Shown piece after piece: positions 42,206 to 51,594 of a stretch of DNA of 64,000 bases. Numbering within the stretch: position 1 is the stretch's first letter; the number at the start of each line of letters is the position of its first letter. Both the position numbers and the translations under genes were made by a program. The stretch covers positions 186,001 through 250,000 of the forward strand of contig NZ_JQKD01000004.1 in assembly GCF_000745855.1 (NCBI RefSeq), given 5' to 3'. This DNA comes from Xenophilus azovorans DSM 13620 (GTDB taxonomy: Bacteria > Pseudomonadota > Gammaproteobacteria > Burkholderiales > Burkholderiaceae_C). The notes below the pieces were generated by a model. The model did no database searches, had not been told where the DNA came from, and worked only from the letters and a program-made list of their open reading frames with translations.

Positions 42206-43093
42206 ATGGATTGGCCCTTTTTCCTCGAACTGGCGATCAACGGCGCGCTGTCCGGGCTGATGTATTCGCTGGTGGCGCTGGGCATCGTGCTGATCTACAA
42301 GTCCTCGTCGGTGCCCAACCTGGCGCAGGGTGCGCTCGCGATGCTCGGCGCCTACGTGGTGCTGGCGCTGTTCGAGACGCTCAAGATGCCCATCTGGGCG
42401 GCGTTGCCCTTGGGCATGCTGGTCATGTTCGGCATCGGCATGGGCATCGAGCGCGTGGCGCTGCGCCGCCTGGCGGGCCGCCCGTTGATCATGATTCTCA
42501 TGATGACGCTGGCGCTGGACATCTTCGTGCGCGCCGCGGCGCTCGTCGCCTGGGGCGGCACGAACCGTCCGCTGCCGCTGCCGATTTCGTCGGATCCGCT
42601 GTTCATCGGGCCGGTGCTCATCAACCGCAGCTACGTCGCCGGCGGCGCGGTGGCAATCGGCCTGTTCGGCTTCTTCCTGCTGTTCTTCCGGACGCGCATG
42701 GGCATCGTGCTGCGCGCGATCTCCGACGACTACACCGCCTCCTGGTCGGTGGGCATCTCGGTGGAGCGCGGCGTGGCGCTGTCGTGGGCGATGTCGGCCG
42801 TGGTGGCCACGCTGGCCGGCGCGCTGTGGGGCTCGATCCAGGGCGTGGACCAGTCGCTGTCGCTGCTGCTGCTGATGGGCATCACCGTCGCGGTGTTGGG
42901 TGGCCTGGACAGCATCGGCGGCACCATCGTCGCGGGCCTGCTGCTGGGCATGTTCCAGGGCGTCGCCTCGGGCTACCTCGACCGCCTCGTCGGCGGCGGC
43001 AGCCGCGAGCTGGTGGTGGCCGCCACGCTCGTGCTGACCATCCTGATCCGCCCCCATGGCCTGTTCGGCCGCGAAGACATCCAGAGGATCTGA
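42206..43093 (+). CDS. livH: Branched-chain-type ABC transporter permease (LivH-like)
   Basis: 295 residues with about 8 membrane segments. LAINGALSGLMYSLVALGIV at the start and GLDSIGGTIVAGLLLGMFQG near the C-terminus are LivH-family hallmarks, the latter being the ATPase-coupling loop. It forms the inner-membrane channel with the LivM-like protein encoded next. AAGGA lies 9 bases before the ATG; the gene begins 2 bases after the synthetase gene. No unusual features. Confidence 0.95.
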   Translation: MDWPFFLELAINGALSGLMYSLVALGIVLIYKSSSVPNLAQGALAMLGAYVVLALFETLKMPIWAALPLGMLVMFGIGMGIERVALRRLAGRPLIMILMMTLALDIFVRAAALVAWGGTNRPLPLPISSDPLFIGPVLINRSYVAGGAVAIGLFGFFLLFFRTRMGIVLRAISDDYTASWSVGISVERGVALSWAMSAVVATLAGALWGSIQGVDQSLSLLLLMGITVAVLGGLDSIGGTIVAGLLLGMFQGVASGYLDRLVGGGSRELVVAATLVLTILIRPHGLFGREDIQRI

Positions 43094-43098
43094 TCACC

Positions 43099-44172
43099 AT
43101 GTTCTTTCGTCAGGCCGGCATCCACCACAGCACCTACCGCGGCGACCGGCAGCTGTTTCCCATTCCCTTCGACCGCTGGCAGATCGCCGTGCTGCTGGTG
43201 CTGGCGGTCGCTGCGCCGGTGCTGCTGAGCCCGCTGTACATGAAGAGCTACATGCTGCCGTGGCTCATCTGGACGGCCGCTGCGCTGGGCCTGAACCTGA
43301 TCCTTGGCTGGGCCGGGCAGTTCCACTTCGGCTACGCCGCCATCATGGGCATCGGCGCCTACACCGCGGTGCATGCCACGCTGAAGGGAATCCCGTTCGA
43401 GATCGCGCTGCTGCTGGCCGGTGTCGTGTCCACACTCATCGGCAGCGCGTTCGCGATCACCGCACTGCGGGTGCGCGGCCTGTACCTCGCGCTGAGCACG
43501 CTGGCGCTGCAGTTCGTGATGGACTGGGTGATCAACAAGGTGCCCGCGGTCAGCGGCGGCACCCAGGCCACCATCCAGGCACCGCCGCTGCGCCTGCTGG
43601 GGATCGAGGTGAGCTCGGATGCCGGGCTCTACTACGTGGCGCTCGTCTGGTGCGTGCTGGTCACCATCTTCATGCTCAACCTGCGCCGCTCCGGCCTCGG
43701 CCGCGCCCTGGTGGCCGTGCGCGAGAAGGACTTTGCCGCGGCGGTGATCGGCGTCAACAGCTTCTACTACAAGCTGGTGGCCTTCGCGATGTCGTCGTTC
43801 ATCGGCGGCGTCACGGGCGCGATCCTGATCTTCACCTTTTACCGCGCGGTCACGCCGGAGCAGTTCGCCGTGAACGTGTCGATCCAGGTGCTGGCGATGG
43901 TGATCGTGGGCGGCCTGGGCAGCGTGATCGGCTGCTACTTCGGCGTGGCCTTCATCCTGCTGCTGCCCGGCATCGTGGCCAATCTCATCTTTGCCGCCGC
44001 CCAGGCCGCCGACCTGAAGATCGGCATCGAGCTGCTGGCGCACATCCCTGCGTTCCTCTATGGCGTGCTGATCATCGGGTTTCTCCTGTTTGAACCGCTG
44101 GGCCTGGCCAAGATCTACAGCAACCTGCGCAACTACTTCATCTTCTGGCCTTTCGGTTACGCCCGCCGCTAA
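43099..44172 (+). CDS. livM: Branched-chain-type ABC transporter permease (LivM-like)
   Basis: 357 residues, about 9 or 10 membrane segments. LIWTAAALGLNLILGWAGQF, FGYAAIMGIGAYTAVHA and the coupling loop VIVGGLGSVIGCYFGVAFIL identify the LivM family. The N-terminus carries ~30 hydrophilic residues before the first helix, and the C-terminus ends with an aromatic-rich tail (NYFIFWPFGYARR), common in Burkholderiales versions. Starts 5 bases after livH with a GAGGA ribosome binding site. Confidence 0.95.
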   Translation: MFFRQAGIHHSTYRGDRQLFPIPFDRWQIAVLLVLAVAAPVLLSPLYMKSYMLPWLIWTAAALGLNLILGWAGQFHFGYAAIMGIGAYTAVHATLKGIPFEIALLLAGVVSTLIGSAFAITALRVRGLYLALSTLALQFVMDWVINKVPAVSGGTQATIQAPPLRLLGIEVSSDAGLYYVALVWCVLVTIFMLNLRRSGLGRALVAVREKDFAAAVIGVNSFYYKLVAFAMSSFIGGVTGAILIFTFYRAVTPEQFAVNVSIQVLAMVIVGGLGSVIGCYFGVAFILLLPGIVANLIFAAAQAADLKIGIELLAHIPAFLYGVLIIGFLLFEPLGLAKIYSNLRNYFIFWPFGYARR

Positions 44173-44219
44173 GCGAGTTCCATCCCACCGCAACCTCAAC
44201 CCTGACGAGGAGTGTCTCC

Positions 44220-45464
44220 ATGATCCGACGACTCAAACTGCTGATCGGCGCCGCCGCGTTCGCGGTGGGGGCCCAAGCTTCGTTCGCCGCCGAACCGATC
44301 CGCTTCGCGCTGTGCTACGACCTGACGAAGGCCTACACCTTCGTCACCCCCCAGTTCGCCCAAGCTGCCAAAGACTACGCGGCGCTGACCAATCTGCGGG
44401 GAGGCATCGAAGGCAACCCGGTCGAGATCATCGTGCAGGACCACGGCAACGAGCCGCAGCGCGGCATCGAGTGCTACGAGCGGGTGAAAGGCCAGGTACT
44501 GACGGTTGACCTGTTGTCCACACCGGTGTCGCGTGCCGTCCTTCCGCGCGCCATGAAGGACGGGGAAGTCATGATCCAGGCCATGGTCGGCCGAGGTGAC
44601 GCCGTTGACGGCGAAGTCTTCAAGTGGGTCTTCCCCTTGGGCCCGACCTACTGGGGCCAGGCGGCCAACATCGTCGGTCACTTCAAGAAGCAGTCCGGCG
44701 GCAATCTGAAGGGCAAGAAGATCGCCTTCCTGTACATCGACTACCCGTTCGGCCAGGAGCCCATTCCCGTCATGCAGGAACTGCAGAAGCGGGAAGGGTT
44801 CGAGCTCCAACTGTTCCCCTACCCGCTTCCCGGCAACGACCAGACTTCGGCGTGGTCGCAGTTGCGGCGGTTCCAGCCCGACCTGATCGTGCACTGGGCC
44901 TTCTCGGCCATGCACGTGGTGGCGGCCAAGGAAGCCAAGCGCAACGGCATCCCGCTGGACCGGGTGGTCAGCGTGAACTGGCTGAACGACGTGGACATCG
45001 CCAATATCGGCGCCGAGGCGGCCAAGGGAATCCGGCGCGCCACGCCGGTGGTCAGTGGCACCGATCACCCCACCATCAAGGCCATCCTCCAGGAGCTCTA
45101 CGACAAGGGCAAAGGCAATGGCGATCGGAAACTCGTGTCTGACATCTACTACGGGCTGGGATTGGCGACCTATGCCACGATCTTCGAAGGTGCCCGTCTG
45201 GCCCTGAAGAGCGAACGGGCCCCGCTGACGGCGGAGAAGATGCGCAAGGGGCTCGAGAGCATTCGCAACTTCGACGCCGGCGGGCTGCAACCCGCCCTGA
45301 CCGTGACCGGCAAGGATCATGGCGGTGGCGGCAAGACGCGCATTGAGATGTGGGACGGCACCAAATGGGTCCCGCAGAGCGATTGGTCCGCCGAATACAC
45401 CGACCTGGTCTGGAGCACCGTCAAGCAGCACTCGGGCGACTTCGCCAAGTCAGCTGGCAAGTAA
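44220..45464 (+). CDS. Periplasmic ABC binding protein (LivK-like), first copy
   Basis: 414 residues. Signal peptide LKLLIGAAAFAVGAQASFAA with cleavage near residue 22, then EPIRFALCYDLTKAYTFVTP, the start of a type I periplasmic binding protein. QDHGNEPQRGIECYERVKGQ and GKDHGGGGKTRIEMWDGTKW are conserved with the second copy. It delivers the substrate to the LivHM-like channel. A strong GAGGAG ribosome binding site precedes the ATG, and a hairpin follows the gene, both fitting the usual excess of binding protein over membrane subunits. Ligand likely a carboxylic acid; not readable from sequence. Confidence 0.92.
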   Translation: MIRRLKLLIGAAAFAVGAQASFAAEPIRFALCYDLTKAYTFVTPQFAQAAKDYAALTNLRGGIEGNPVEIIVQDHGNEPQRGIECYERVKGQVLTVDLLSTPVSRAVLPRAMKDGEVMIQAMVGRGDAVDGEVFKWVFPLGPTYWGQAANIVGHFKKQSGGNLKGKKIAFLYIDYPFGQEPIPVMQELQKREGFELQLFPYPLPGNDQTSAWSQLRRFQPDLIVHWAFSAMHVVAAKEAKRNGIPLDRVVSVNWLNDVDIANIGAEAAKGIRRATPVVSGTDHPTIKAILQELYDKGKGNGDRKLVSDIYYGLGLATYATIFEGARLALKSERAPLTAEKMRKGLESIRNFDAGGLQPALTVTGKDHGGGGKTRIEMWDGTKWVPQSDWSAEYTDLVWSTVKQHSGDFAKSAGK

Positions 45465-45478
45465 ACACAAACCCTGCA

Positions 45479-45504
45479 GCGGCGGCCCGGCTTCCGGGCG
45501 CCGC
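45479..45504 (+). repeat. Stable hairpin between the two binding-protein genes
   Basis: GCGGCGGCCCGG, loop CTT, CCGGGCGCCGC: an 11-bp stem with one bulged G in the 62-base gap between the paralogous binding-protein genes. No T-run follows. Such hairpins often protect upstream mRNA from 3' exonucleases or partly terminate transcription, raising the amount of the upstream binding protein. Confidence 0.55.
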
Positions 45505-45526
45505 TCCTTCAACGAGGAGACCGCCC

Positions 45527-46777
45527 ATGCGCGCCGGCTTGATTCAAACATTCGCAGCTGCCCTGTTCGCAGCCGCCTCGGCGGCCGCAGAAGCACAGGC
45601 CGCCGATCCGGTGCGCTTCGGACTGTGCTACGACCTCACCAAGATCTACGTCGCCGCGGTGCCGCAGGTGGCGCAGGCGGCCAAGGATTACGCCGATCTG
45701 CTCAACCTTCGCGGCGGGCTCGAGGGGCGGCCGATCCAGGTGATCGTGCAGGACCACGGCAACGAACCCCAGCGCGGCATCGACTGCTACGAGCGCCTCA
45801 AGCGCGAGGGCGTGATGGTCTTCGACTTCTTCTCCACGCCGGTGTCGCGCGCCGCGCTGCCGCGCATCATGCAGGACGGCAATATCCTCGTGCAGCCGCT
45901 GGTGGGGCGCGGCGACGCGGTGGACGGCGAGGTGTTCAAGAACGTCTTCGTACTGGCGCCCACGTACTGGGGTCAGGCCGCCAACATCATCAGTTACTTC
46001 AAGAAGCAGGCAGGCGGCAATCTGAAAGGCAAGAAGGTCGCGTTCCTCTACCTGGATACACCGTTCGGCAGAGAGCCGATGCCGGTCTTCGAAGCGCTCA
46101 AGCGCCTGGAGGGCTACGACTTCCAGACCTTCCCGTTCCCGGTGCCTGGCAACGACCAAAGCGCCGCCTTCGCGCAGATCCGTCGCTTCCAGCCCGACTG
46201 GGTGGTGCTGTGGTCCTTCTCGCCGCTGAACCCGATCTCGTTCCGCGAGATGCAGCGCAACGGCATCCCGATCGACCGCATGGTGACCGGCAACTGGATC
46301 AACGAGGTCGACATCAACAACTTCGGCGCCGCTGCCGCCAAGGGATTGAAGCGTTCTGCCGTGGTGAGCGGCGGCGCCGAACACCCTCTGGTGCAGGACA
46401 TCCTGCGAGAGCTGTACGACAAGGGCAAGGGCAATGGCGACCGCAAGCTGGTGGCCGATTCCTACTACAACACCGGCCTGGCCGTGTATTCCTCGGTGTT
46501 CGAAGGTGTGCGTCTGGCGATCAAGACGCAGGGCATGCCGCTGACGGCGGAAAAGATCCGCCAAGGCATGTACGGTCTGAAGAACTTCGACGCCAAGGGC
46601 TTCATGGCGCCGATCACGGTGACTCCACAAGACCACGGCGGCGGCGGCAAGACCCGCATCGACATGTGGGACGGCACGAAGTGGGTGCCGCAGACGCCCT
46701 GGTTCGCGGACTACACCGGCTTGGTGAACACGCTCATCAAGGCCAATTCGGCCGACTTCGCCAAAGCGAACAAGTGA
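45527..46777 (+). CDS. Periplasmic ABC binding protein (LivK-like), second copy
   Basis: 416 residues. Signal peptide (FAAALFAAASAAAEAQAA) then DPVRFGLCYDLTKIYVAAVP. It closely resembles the preceding protein along its full length (QDHGNEPQRGIDCYERLK, PTYWGQAANIISYFKKQAGG, DHGGGGKTRIDMWDGTKWVP), showing tandem duplication. Differences cluster in the ligand-lobe regions, so the pair may widen substrate range for one channel. AGGAG lies 7 bases before the ATG. The ATPase gene follows 28 bases later. Confidence 0.92.
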   Translation: MRAGLIQTFAAALFAAASAAAEAQAADPVRFGLCYDLTKIYVAAVPQVAQAAKDYADLLNLRGGLEGRPIQVIVQDHGNEPQRGIDCYERLKREGVMVFDFFSTPVSRAALPRIMQDGNILVQPLVGRGDAVDGEVFKNVFVLAPTYWGQAANIISYFKKQAGGNLKGKKVAFLYLDTPFGREPMPVFEALKRLEGYDFQTFPFPVPGNDQSAAFAQIRRFQPDWVVLWSFSPLNPISFREMQRNGIPIDRMVTGNWINEVDINNFGAAAAKGLKRSAVVSGGAEHPLVQDILRELYDKGKGNGDRKLVADSYYNTGLAVYSSVFEGVRLAIKTQGMPLTAEKIRQGMYGLKNFDAKGFMAPITVTPQDHGGGGKTRIDMWDGTKWVPQTPWFADYTGLVNTLIKANSADFAKANK

Positions 46778-46805
46778 TCGCAACCTCTACGCGCCCGAGC
46801 CTCCG

Positions 46806-47600
<795 letters not shown>

Positions 47601-47636
47601 ATGTAACGGGGTCCGAGCCTTGCCGGCCAACGAAGG

Positions 47637-48035
47637 TCACACCGGCACGAACACCGGCAGCGGCGACCCACCCTCGCTCGGTTGGAACCGCACCGCCACG
47701 CGCTGGCCGATGCGAATCGCGTCGGCATCGGCATCGACGATGTTGGTCATCATCGACGGGCCCTCGTCGAGCGTCACGTAGGCGACGACATAGGGCACCT
47801 CGGCACGGCGCATGACGCTGAAGCTGTAGATCGTGCCCTGCCCGCCGGCCTGTCGCCACTCGGTGTTCAGGCTGCCGCAGAACGGGCAGCCGTCGCGCGG
47901 ATAGTGGTGGTGCTCGCCGCAGTCGCGGCAGCGCTTGACGAGCAGCCGGCCCTCGGCGGCAGCATCCCAGAACGGCTTGGCGTCGGGGTAGACGGTGGGC
48001 GCCGGCATCTGGCGCCGGCCGATGTTCAGACTCAT
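47637..48035 (-). CDS. DUF35/OB-fold zinc-ribbon protein, thiolase partner B
   Basis: 132 residues. Zinc ribbon VKRCRDCGEHHHYPRDGCPF with two Cys-x-x-Cys pairs (about residues 34-53), followed by an OB-fold with YSFSVMRRAEVPYVVAYVTL. DUF35 proteins bind thiolase-like enzymes and are needed for their stability or activity, as in ChsH2-Ltp2 of steroid degradation. Its ATG overlaps the stop of thiolase-like gene B (ATGA), making that the partner. Last gene of the 53.5-47.6 kb unit. Confidence 0.9.
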   Translation of the reverse strand: MSLNIGRRQMPAPTVYPDAKPFWDAAAEGRLLVKRCRDCGEHHHYPRDGCPFCGSLNTEWRQAGGQGTIYSFSVMRRAEVPYVVAYVTLDEGPSMMTNIVDADADAIRIGQRVAVRFQPSEGGSPLPVFVPV

Positions 48036-49198
48036 GCGCGCTCCAGGATCAGGGTGGCACTGCCGTGCCGGGTGCCGAGCGAACCGCCTGTGCCGTGCGC
48101 GAGCGCAAGCCGGCAGTTCGGCACCTGCACCTTGGGGTGGGCCTCGCCGCGCAGCTGGCGAACGGCCTCGATCACCTTGGTCATGCCGCCGCGGTTACCC
48201 GGGTGGTTGTTGCACAGGCCGCCGCCGTCGGTGTTGAAGGGCAGCTTGCCGCTGCCCGAGATTAGGTTGCCGTCGCTGACGAAGCGGCCGCCCTGCCCCT
48301 TGGCGCAGAAGCCCAGGTCCTCCAGCGTGAGCAGCACGGTGATCGTGAAGCTGTCGTAGATCGACGCGTACTGGATGTCCGAGGGCTTCACGCCGGCCTC
48401 GGCGAACGCGGCCTTGCCGGTCCACGCCGCGCCGGTGGTCAGCAGGTCGACCTTGCCGCCGCTCTGCGCGCGCTGGTACTCGCCGGTGCCGATGATGTCG
48501 ACGACCGGACGCTCCAGGCTGCGCGCGATCTCGGGCCGCACCACCACCAGCGCGCCGCCGCCGTCGCTGATGACGCAGCAGTCCAGCCGGTGCAGCGGGT
48601 CGGCGATCATCGGCGAGCCGACCACGTCCTTCACCGTGACCACGTCGCGCACCATCGCGTGCGGGTTGTGCTGCGCGTGGTGCGAGGCGGCGACGCGGAT
48701 CCACGCGAGCTGCTCGCTCGTCGTGCCGTGCTCGTGCATGTGGCGCATCGCCGCCATCGCGTACATGTTGACCGTGGTCGGCGCATAGGGCAGCTCAAAG
48801 GGCACGTCGGGCGCGGGGCCGTAGTTGCGCGGCGCGGTGCCGGTGGCCATGCCCTCGGCCTTGGGCCGGCCGGCCAGCGTGATCAGCGCGACGTTGCAGC
48901 GCCCGGCGGCGATGGCGGCGGCGGCGTGCGCCACGTGCACCAGGTACGACGAACCGCCGGTCTCGGTGGTGTCCACGTGGCGCACTTTCATGCCGAGGTA
49001 GTCAACCATCGACAGCGCGCCCAGGCCGGGCGCATCGCCGGCGCAGAAGTAGCCGTCGACGTCCTTCAGCGTCAGCCCAGCGTCGGCCAGCGCGCCGCGC
49101 GCGACCTCGCCGTGCAGTTGCGCGACCGACTTGTCGTCCGCGCGCCGGATTGGGTGTTCGTAGGCGCCTGCGATGCAGGCGGAGTTCTTCAGACTCAT
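48032..49198 (-). CDS. Thiolase-like protein B (SCPx/Ltp2 type, no nucleophilic Cys)
   Basis: 388 residues of thiolase fold, lipid-transfer/SCPx subgroup. At the place where thiolases carry the Cys nucleophile (C-A-T-G), it has TTETGGSS. IYDSFTITVLLTLEDLGFC and LCNNHPGNRGGMTKVIEAVR retain other active-site loops. Cys-less members such as Ltp2 are aldolases that split beta-hydroxyacyl-CoAs by retro-aldol reaction rather than thiolysis. Coupled by 4-base overlaps to a MaoC gene upstream and a DUF35 gene downstream, the same partners as Ltp2 has. Aldolase function is inference from the family. Confidence 0.88.
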   Translation of the reverse strand: MSLKNSACIAGAYEHPIRRADDKSVAQLHGEVARGALADAGLTLKDVDGYFCAGDAPGLGALSMVDYLGMKVRHVDTTETGGSSYLVHVAHAAAAIAAGRCNVALITLAGRPKAEGMATGTAPRNYGPAPDVPFELPYAPTTVNMYAMAAMRHMHEHGTTSEQLAWIRVAASHHAQHNPHAMVRDVVTVKDVVGSPMIADPLHRLDCCVISDGGGALVVVRPEIARSLERPVVDIIGTGEYQRAQSGGKVDLLTTGAAWTGKAAFAEAGVKPSDIQYASIYDSFTITVLLTLEDLGFCAKGQGGRFVSDGNLISGSGKLPFNTDGGGLCNNHPGNRGGMTKVIEAVRQLRGEAHPKVQVPNCRLALAHGTGGSLGTRHGSATLILERA

Positions 49199-49590
49199 CG
49201 TGTTCTTTCCGCTGGCTTGATAGTGGCGGTGCCCTTGATCACGTCCTGGCTCTTGGCGTTGCGCACCCACACGTCGTACAGGGGCGGCTCGCTGCCGGCG
49301 CGCAGTTCGCCGCCGCCGGTCACGTCGTCGTCGATGCGCACCGGCTGCACGAACTTGATCTCCAGGTGGATCCTGTTCAGCATCTGCACGCCGAGCGTGT
49401 TCTTCAAGGCCTGCCAGATCAGCGCCACCGACATCGTGCCGTGGGCGATGATGCCGCCCATCGGGCTCTTGGCGGCGAATTCCTTGTCGACGTGGATCGG
49501 GTTGTAGTCGTTCGTCACCGCCGCATACTTCATGATGGTGTCGAAGTCGACGTGCTTGGTCGATGGTGTCAGTTGCGCCTGCACGGGCAC
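49195..49590 (-). CDS. MaoC-like hydratase subunit with catalytic motif
   Basis: 131 residues. NDYNPIHVDKEFAAKSPMGG followed by GIIAHGTMSVALIW is the intact hydratase-2 motif with catalytic Asp and His. At this half size the domain normally pairs with a second hotdog. The neighbouring gene at 49607 codes for such a motif-less MaoC domain, so the two probably form a heteromeric hydratase like ChsH1/ChsH2. The stop overlaps the thiolase-like gene B start (ATGA). Product would be a beta-hydroxyacyl-CoA for the aldolase-type protein. Confidence 0.88.
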   Translation of the reverse strand: MPVQAQLTPSTKHVDFDTIMKYAAVTNDYNPIHVDKEFAAKSPMGGIIAHGTMSVALIWQALKNTLGVQMLNRIHLEIKFVQPVRIDDDVTGGGELRAGSEPPLYDVWVRNAKSQDVIKGTATIKPAERTR

Positions 49591-49606
49591 TCCTCCTCTG
49601 CTGCGT

Positions 49607-50008
49607 CTAATGCGCCACCAGCGTCGTCATGACGCCGGTGAACAGCAGTTCGTTCGATCCCACGGCACGCGTCTCGCTGCGCACGCGCACCCACTTGCGT
49701 TCCTTCTTGATCTCCTTGTCGAGGCACCACACGTCGGTGCGGATGTTCTCGCCGATGCGCGGCATGCGCCAGACGTCGAAGGTCTGGCCGCCGTGCACGC
49801 CGCCGGGCGGGCGCGGCGAGTTGAGCGTCAGCACCGCGTCGATGACGATCATCGCCAGCATGCCGGCCGGCATCACACCGGGGTCGTCGTCGTTCGGGTA
49901 GACGGAACGCCATTTGGCGACGGTCGATTCGTCGACGGCAAAGTCGCGCGCGCCGTAGTGCTTGCCCGGCTCGTAGTGGGCGTAGTTGAAGATCGGTTTT
50001 TCGCTCAT
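49607..50008 (-). CDS. MaoC-like structural partner subunit (N-terminal hotdog type)
   Basis: 133 residues. FNYAHYEPGKHYGARDFAVD, PAGMLAMIVIDAVLTLNSPR and GGVHGGQTFDVWRMPRIGEN match the FAS1-like N-terminal MaoC domain, which lacks the D..N.P..H catalytic loop. Such domains complete the substrate tunnel of the catalytic partner, here most likely the protein encoded 16 bases downstream. Its ATG overlaps the stop of DUF35 gene A (ATGA). Start has an upstream AGGTGGAG sequence that can serve as ribosome binding site. Confidence 0.86.
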   Translation of the reverse strand: MSEKPIFNYAHYEPGKHYGARDFAVDESTVAKWRSVYPNDDDPGVMPAGMLAMIVIDAVLTLNSPRPPGGVHGGQTFDVWRMPRIGENIRTDVWCLDKEIKKERKWVRVRSETRAVGSNELLFTGVMTTLVAH

Positions 50009-50418
50009 GCGGGCTCCACCTGGGGAATCTTCTGTTCGCTGCCCGGGCGCGACTCGAAGCACACGCGCACCGGCATGCCGATGCGCACCTGCGCCGGGTC
50101 GCAGCGCAGCACGTTGCACATGAAGCGCAAGCCCTCGTCGAGGTCCACCAGCGCGAGCACGTAGGGCGTGTCGCCGGCGAAGGCGGCCAGCGGCGCGCGG
50201 TGGATCACCGAGAAGCTGGCGATGCGCCCGCCCCCGCCCGCCTTGTGCCAGGCCAGGTCGGTGGCGTGGCAGTGCACGCAGGCGTTGCGCGCGTAGAACT
50301 GCGCCTTGCCGCAGGCGCCGCAGCGCTGGTAGCGGAATTCGCCGAGGCTGGCGCCTTCCCAGTAGGTGCGGCTGATGCCGTCGGGCACCGGCACCGGCTT
50401 GGCTTGCACGTCGGCCAT
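50005..50418 (-). CDS. DUF35/OB-fold zinc-ribbon protein, thiolase partner A
   Basis: 137 residues. FRYQRCGACGKAQFYARNAC and then VHCHATDLAWHKAGGGGRIA give the zinc ribbon (two C-x-x-C pairs, about residues 32-54) and the start of the OB-fold. Paralogue of the protein encoded at 47637, here adjacent to thiolase-like gene A (2 bases apart) and overlapping the non-catalytic MaoC gene. Likely it recruits or stabilises thiolase-like protein A, and perhaps docks it to the MaoC heteromer as in the ChsH2 fusion of actinobacteria. Confidence 0.9.
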   Translation of the reverse strand: MADVQAKPVPVPDGISRTYWEGASLGEFRYQRCGACGKAQFYARNACVHCHATDLAWHKAGGGGRIASFSVIHRAPLAAFAGDTPYVLALVDLDEGLRFMCNVLRCDPAQVRIGMPVRVCFESRPGSEQKIPQVEPA

Positions 50419-50420
50419 GG

Positions 50421-51572
50421 TCAGACCCTCCCCAGCAGGATCGAGCAATGGCCCGAGAAGATGCCGCCCAGCGTGTGCGCAAGCGCCACCTCGGCGTCCT
50501 TCACCTGGCGCGGCCCGCATTCGCCGCGCAGCTGGCGCACCGCCTCGACCACATGGAACATGCCGCCCGCCGCGCCGGACGAGCCGTACGACAGCAGGCC
50601 GCCGTTGGTGTTGACCGGGAACCTGCCGCCGATCGCGAACTCGCCGGCCAGCGCCGCCGGCCCCGCCGCGCCGCGCTCGTAGAAGCCCATCGACTCGAGC
50701 GTGATGAGCAGCGTGCTGGTGAAGCAGTCGTAGATGTGCGCGCAGTCCACGTCGGCATGCTTCAGTCCGGCGTGGCCGAGCGCGTCGGCCACCGATTCGC
50801 GGCAGCCGAAGTCCACCAGCGACGGCGCGGCGAAGATGTGCTCGTGCGTGTGGCCCTCGCCGGTGGCGAGCAGCTCGACGGAACGCTTGGGCCTGTCGCG
50901 CCCGGTCTCGGAAGCACTGACGATCACCGCCGCGCCGCCGTCGGAGACGGGACAGCAGTCGAGCATACGCAGCGGCGACGCAATCACCTTGGACCTGCGC
51001 ACGTCGTCCATCGTGATCGGCTTCTTCATGTGCGACTGCGGGTGCAGCGCCGCGTTGGCGCGCTGGTTCACCGCCACCGCGGCGAGGTGGTCGCCGTTCA
51101 GCCAGCCTTCGTGAAAGTAGACTTGCGCGGCCATCGCGAAAGCCGCCGGCACGCTCATGCCGTAGGGCTGCTCGTACTGCGCGTGTCCCACGTCGGCGAG
51201 CGCGGCCTGCACCTTCTCGCCCATGCCGGTGAGGCGGTTGTCGCCGGTCACGCACAGCACGTGGCGGCACATGCCCGAGCGCACCAGCGACTCGGCGTGC
51301 CGCACCAGCAGCCCGCCGGTCATGCCTCCCATGCAGATCGAGGCGTTGACCTTGGGCCCGAAGCCGAGATACTCGGCGAGCACGCCGCCGAGCATCAGCT
51401 GCGGCGAGGCGAAAGAATACGCGGTGAGCAGGCCGTCGATGTCCGACAGCTTCAACCCCGCATCGGCGAGCGCGCCGAGGGTGGCCTCGGTGTGCAGCGA
51501 CATGCAGGTGCTTTCCGGCAGCGAGCCGACCTGAGTGTCGTACACGCCGCTGACGATGGCTTTGCTGGCCAT
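50421..51572 (-). CDS. Thiolase-like protein A (SCPx/Ltp2 type)
   Basis: 383 residues of thiolase fold. The region of the nucleophile reads ASICMGGMTGGLLVRHAE: a Cys is present but three residues before the expected place, so thiolysis is doubtful. The His loop (usually GHPxGxxG) reads SYGSSGAAGGMFHVVEAVR, with the His lost. HIYDCFTSTLLITLESMGFY matches protein B. Both features suggest an aldolase-type or otherwise non-thiolytic enzyme. Paired with DUF35 gene A. The upstream gene is the flavin oxidoreductase at 51595, 22 bases away. Confidence 0.87.
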   Translation of the reverse strand: MASKAIVSGVYDTQVGSLPESTCMSLHTEATLGALADAGLKLSDIDGLLTAYSFASPQLMLGGVLAEYLGFGPKVNASICMGGMTGGLLVRHAESLVRSGMCRHVLCVTGDNRLTGMGEKVQAALADVGHAQYEQPYGMSVPAAFAMAAQVYFHEGWLNGDHLAAVAVNQRANAALHPQSHMKKPITMDDVRRSKVIASPLRMLDCCPVSDGGAAVIVSASETGRDRPKRSVELLATGEGHTHEHIFAAPSLVDFGCRESVADALGHAGLKHADVDCAHIYDCFTSTLLITLESMGFYERGAAGPAALAGEFAIGGRFPVNTNGGLLSYGSSGAAGGMFHVVEAVRQLRGECGPRQVKDAEVALAHTLGGIFSGHCSILLGRV

Positions 51573-51594
51573 GGTTCTCCTTGGTGGGGTCCGT

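Noticed and set aside
44220-46777. Amino-acid specificity for the Liv-like transporter
   Set aside because: Family resemblance alone does not prove it, and the embedded acyl-CoA synthetase argues for a carboxylic acid ligand.
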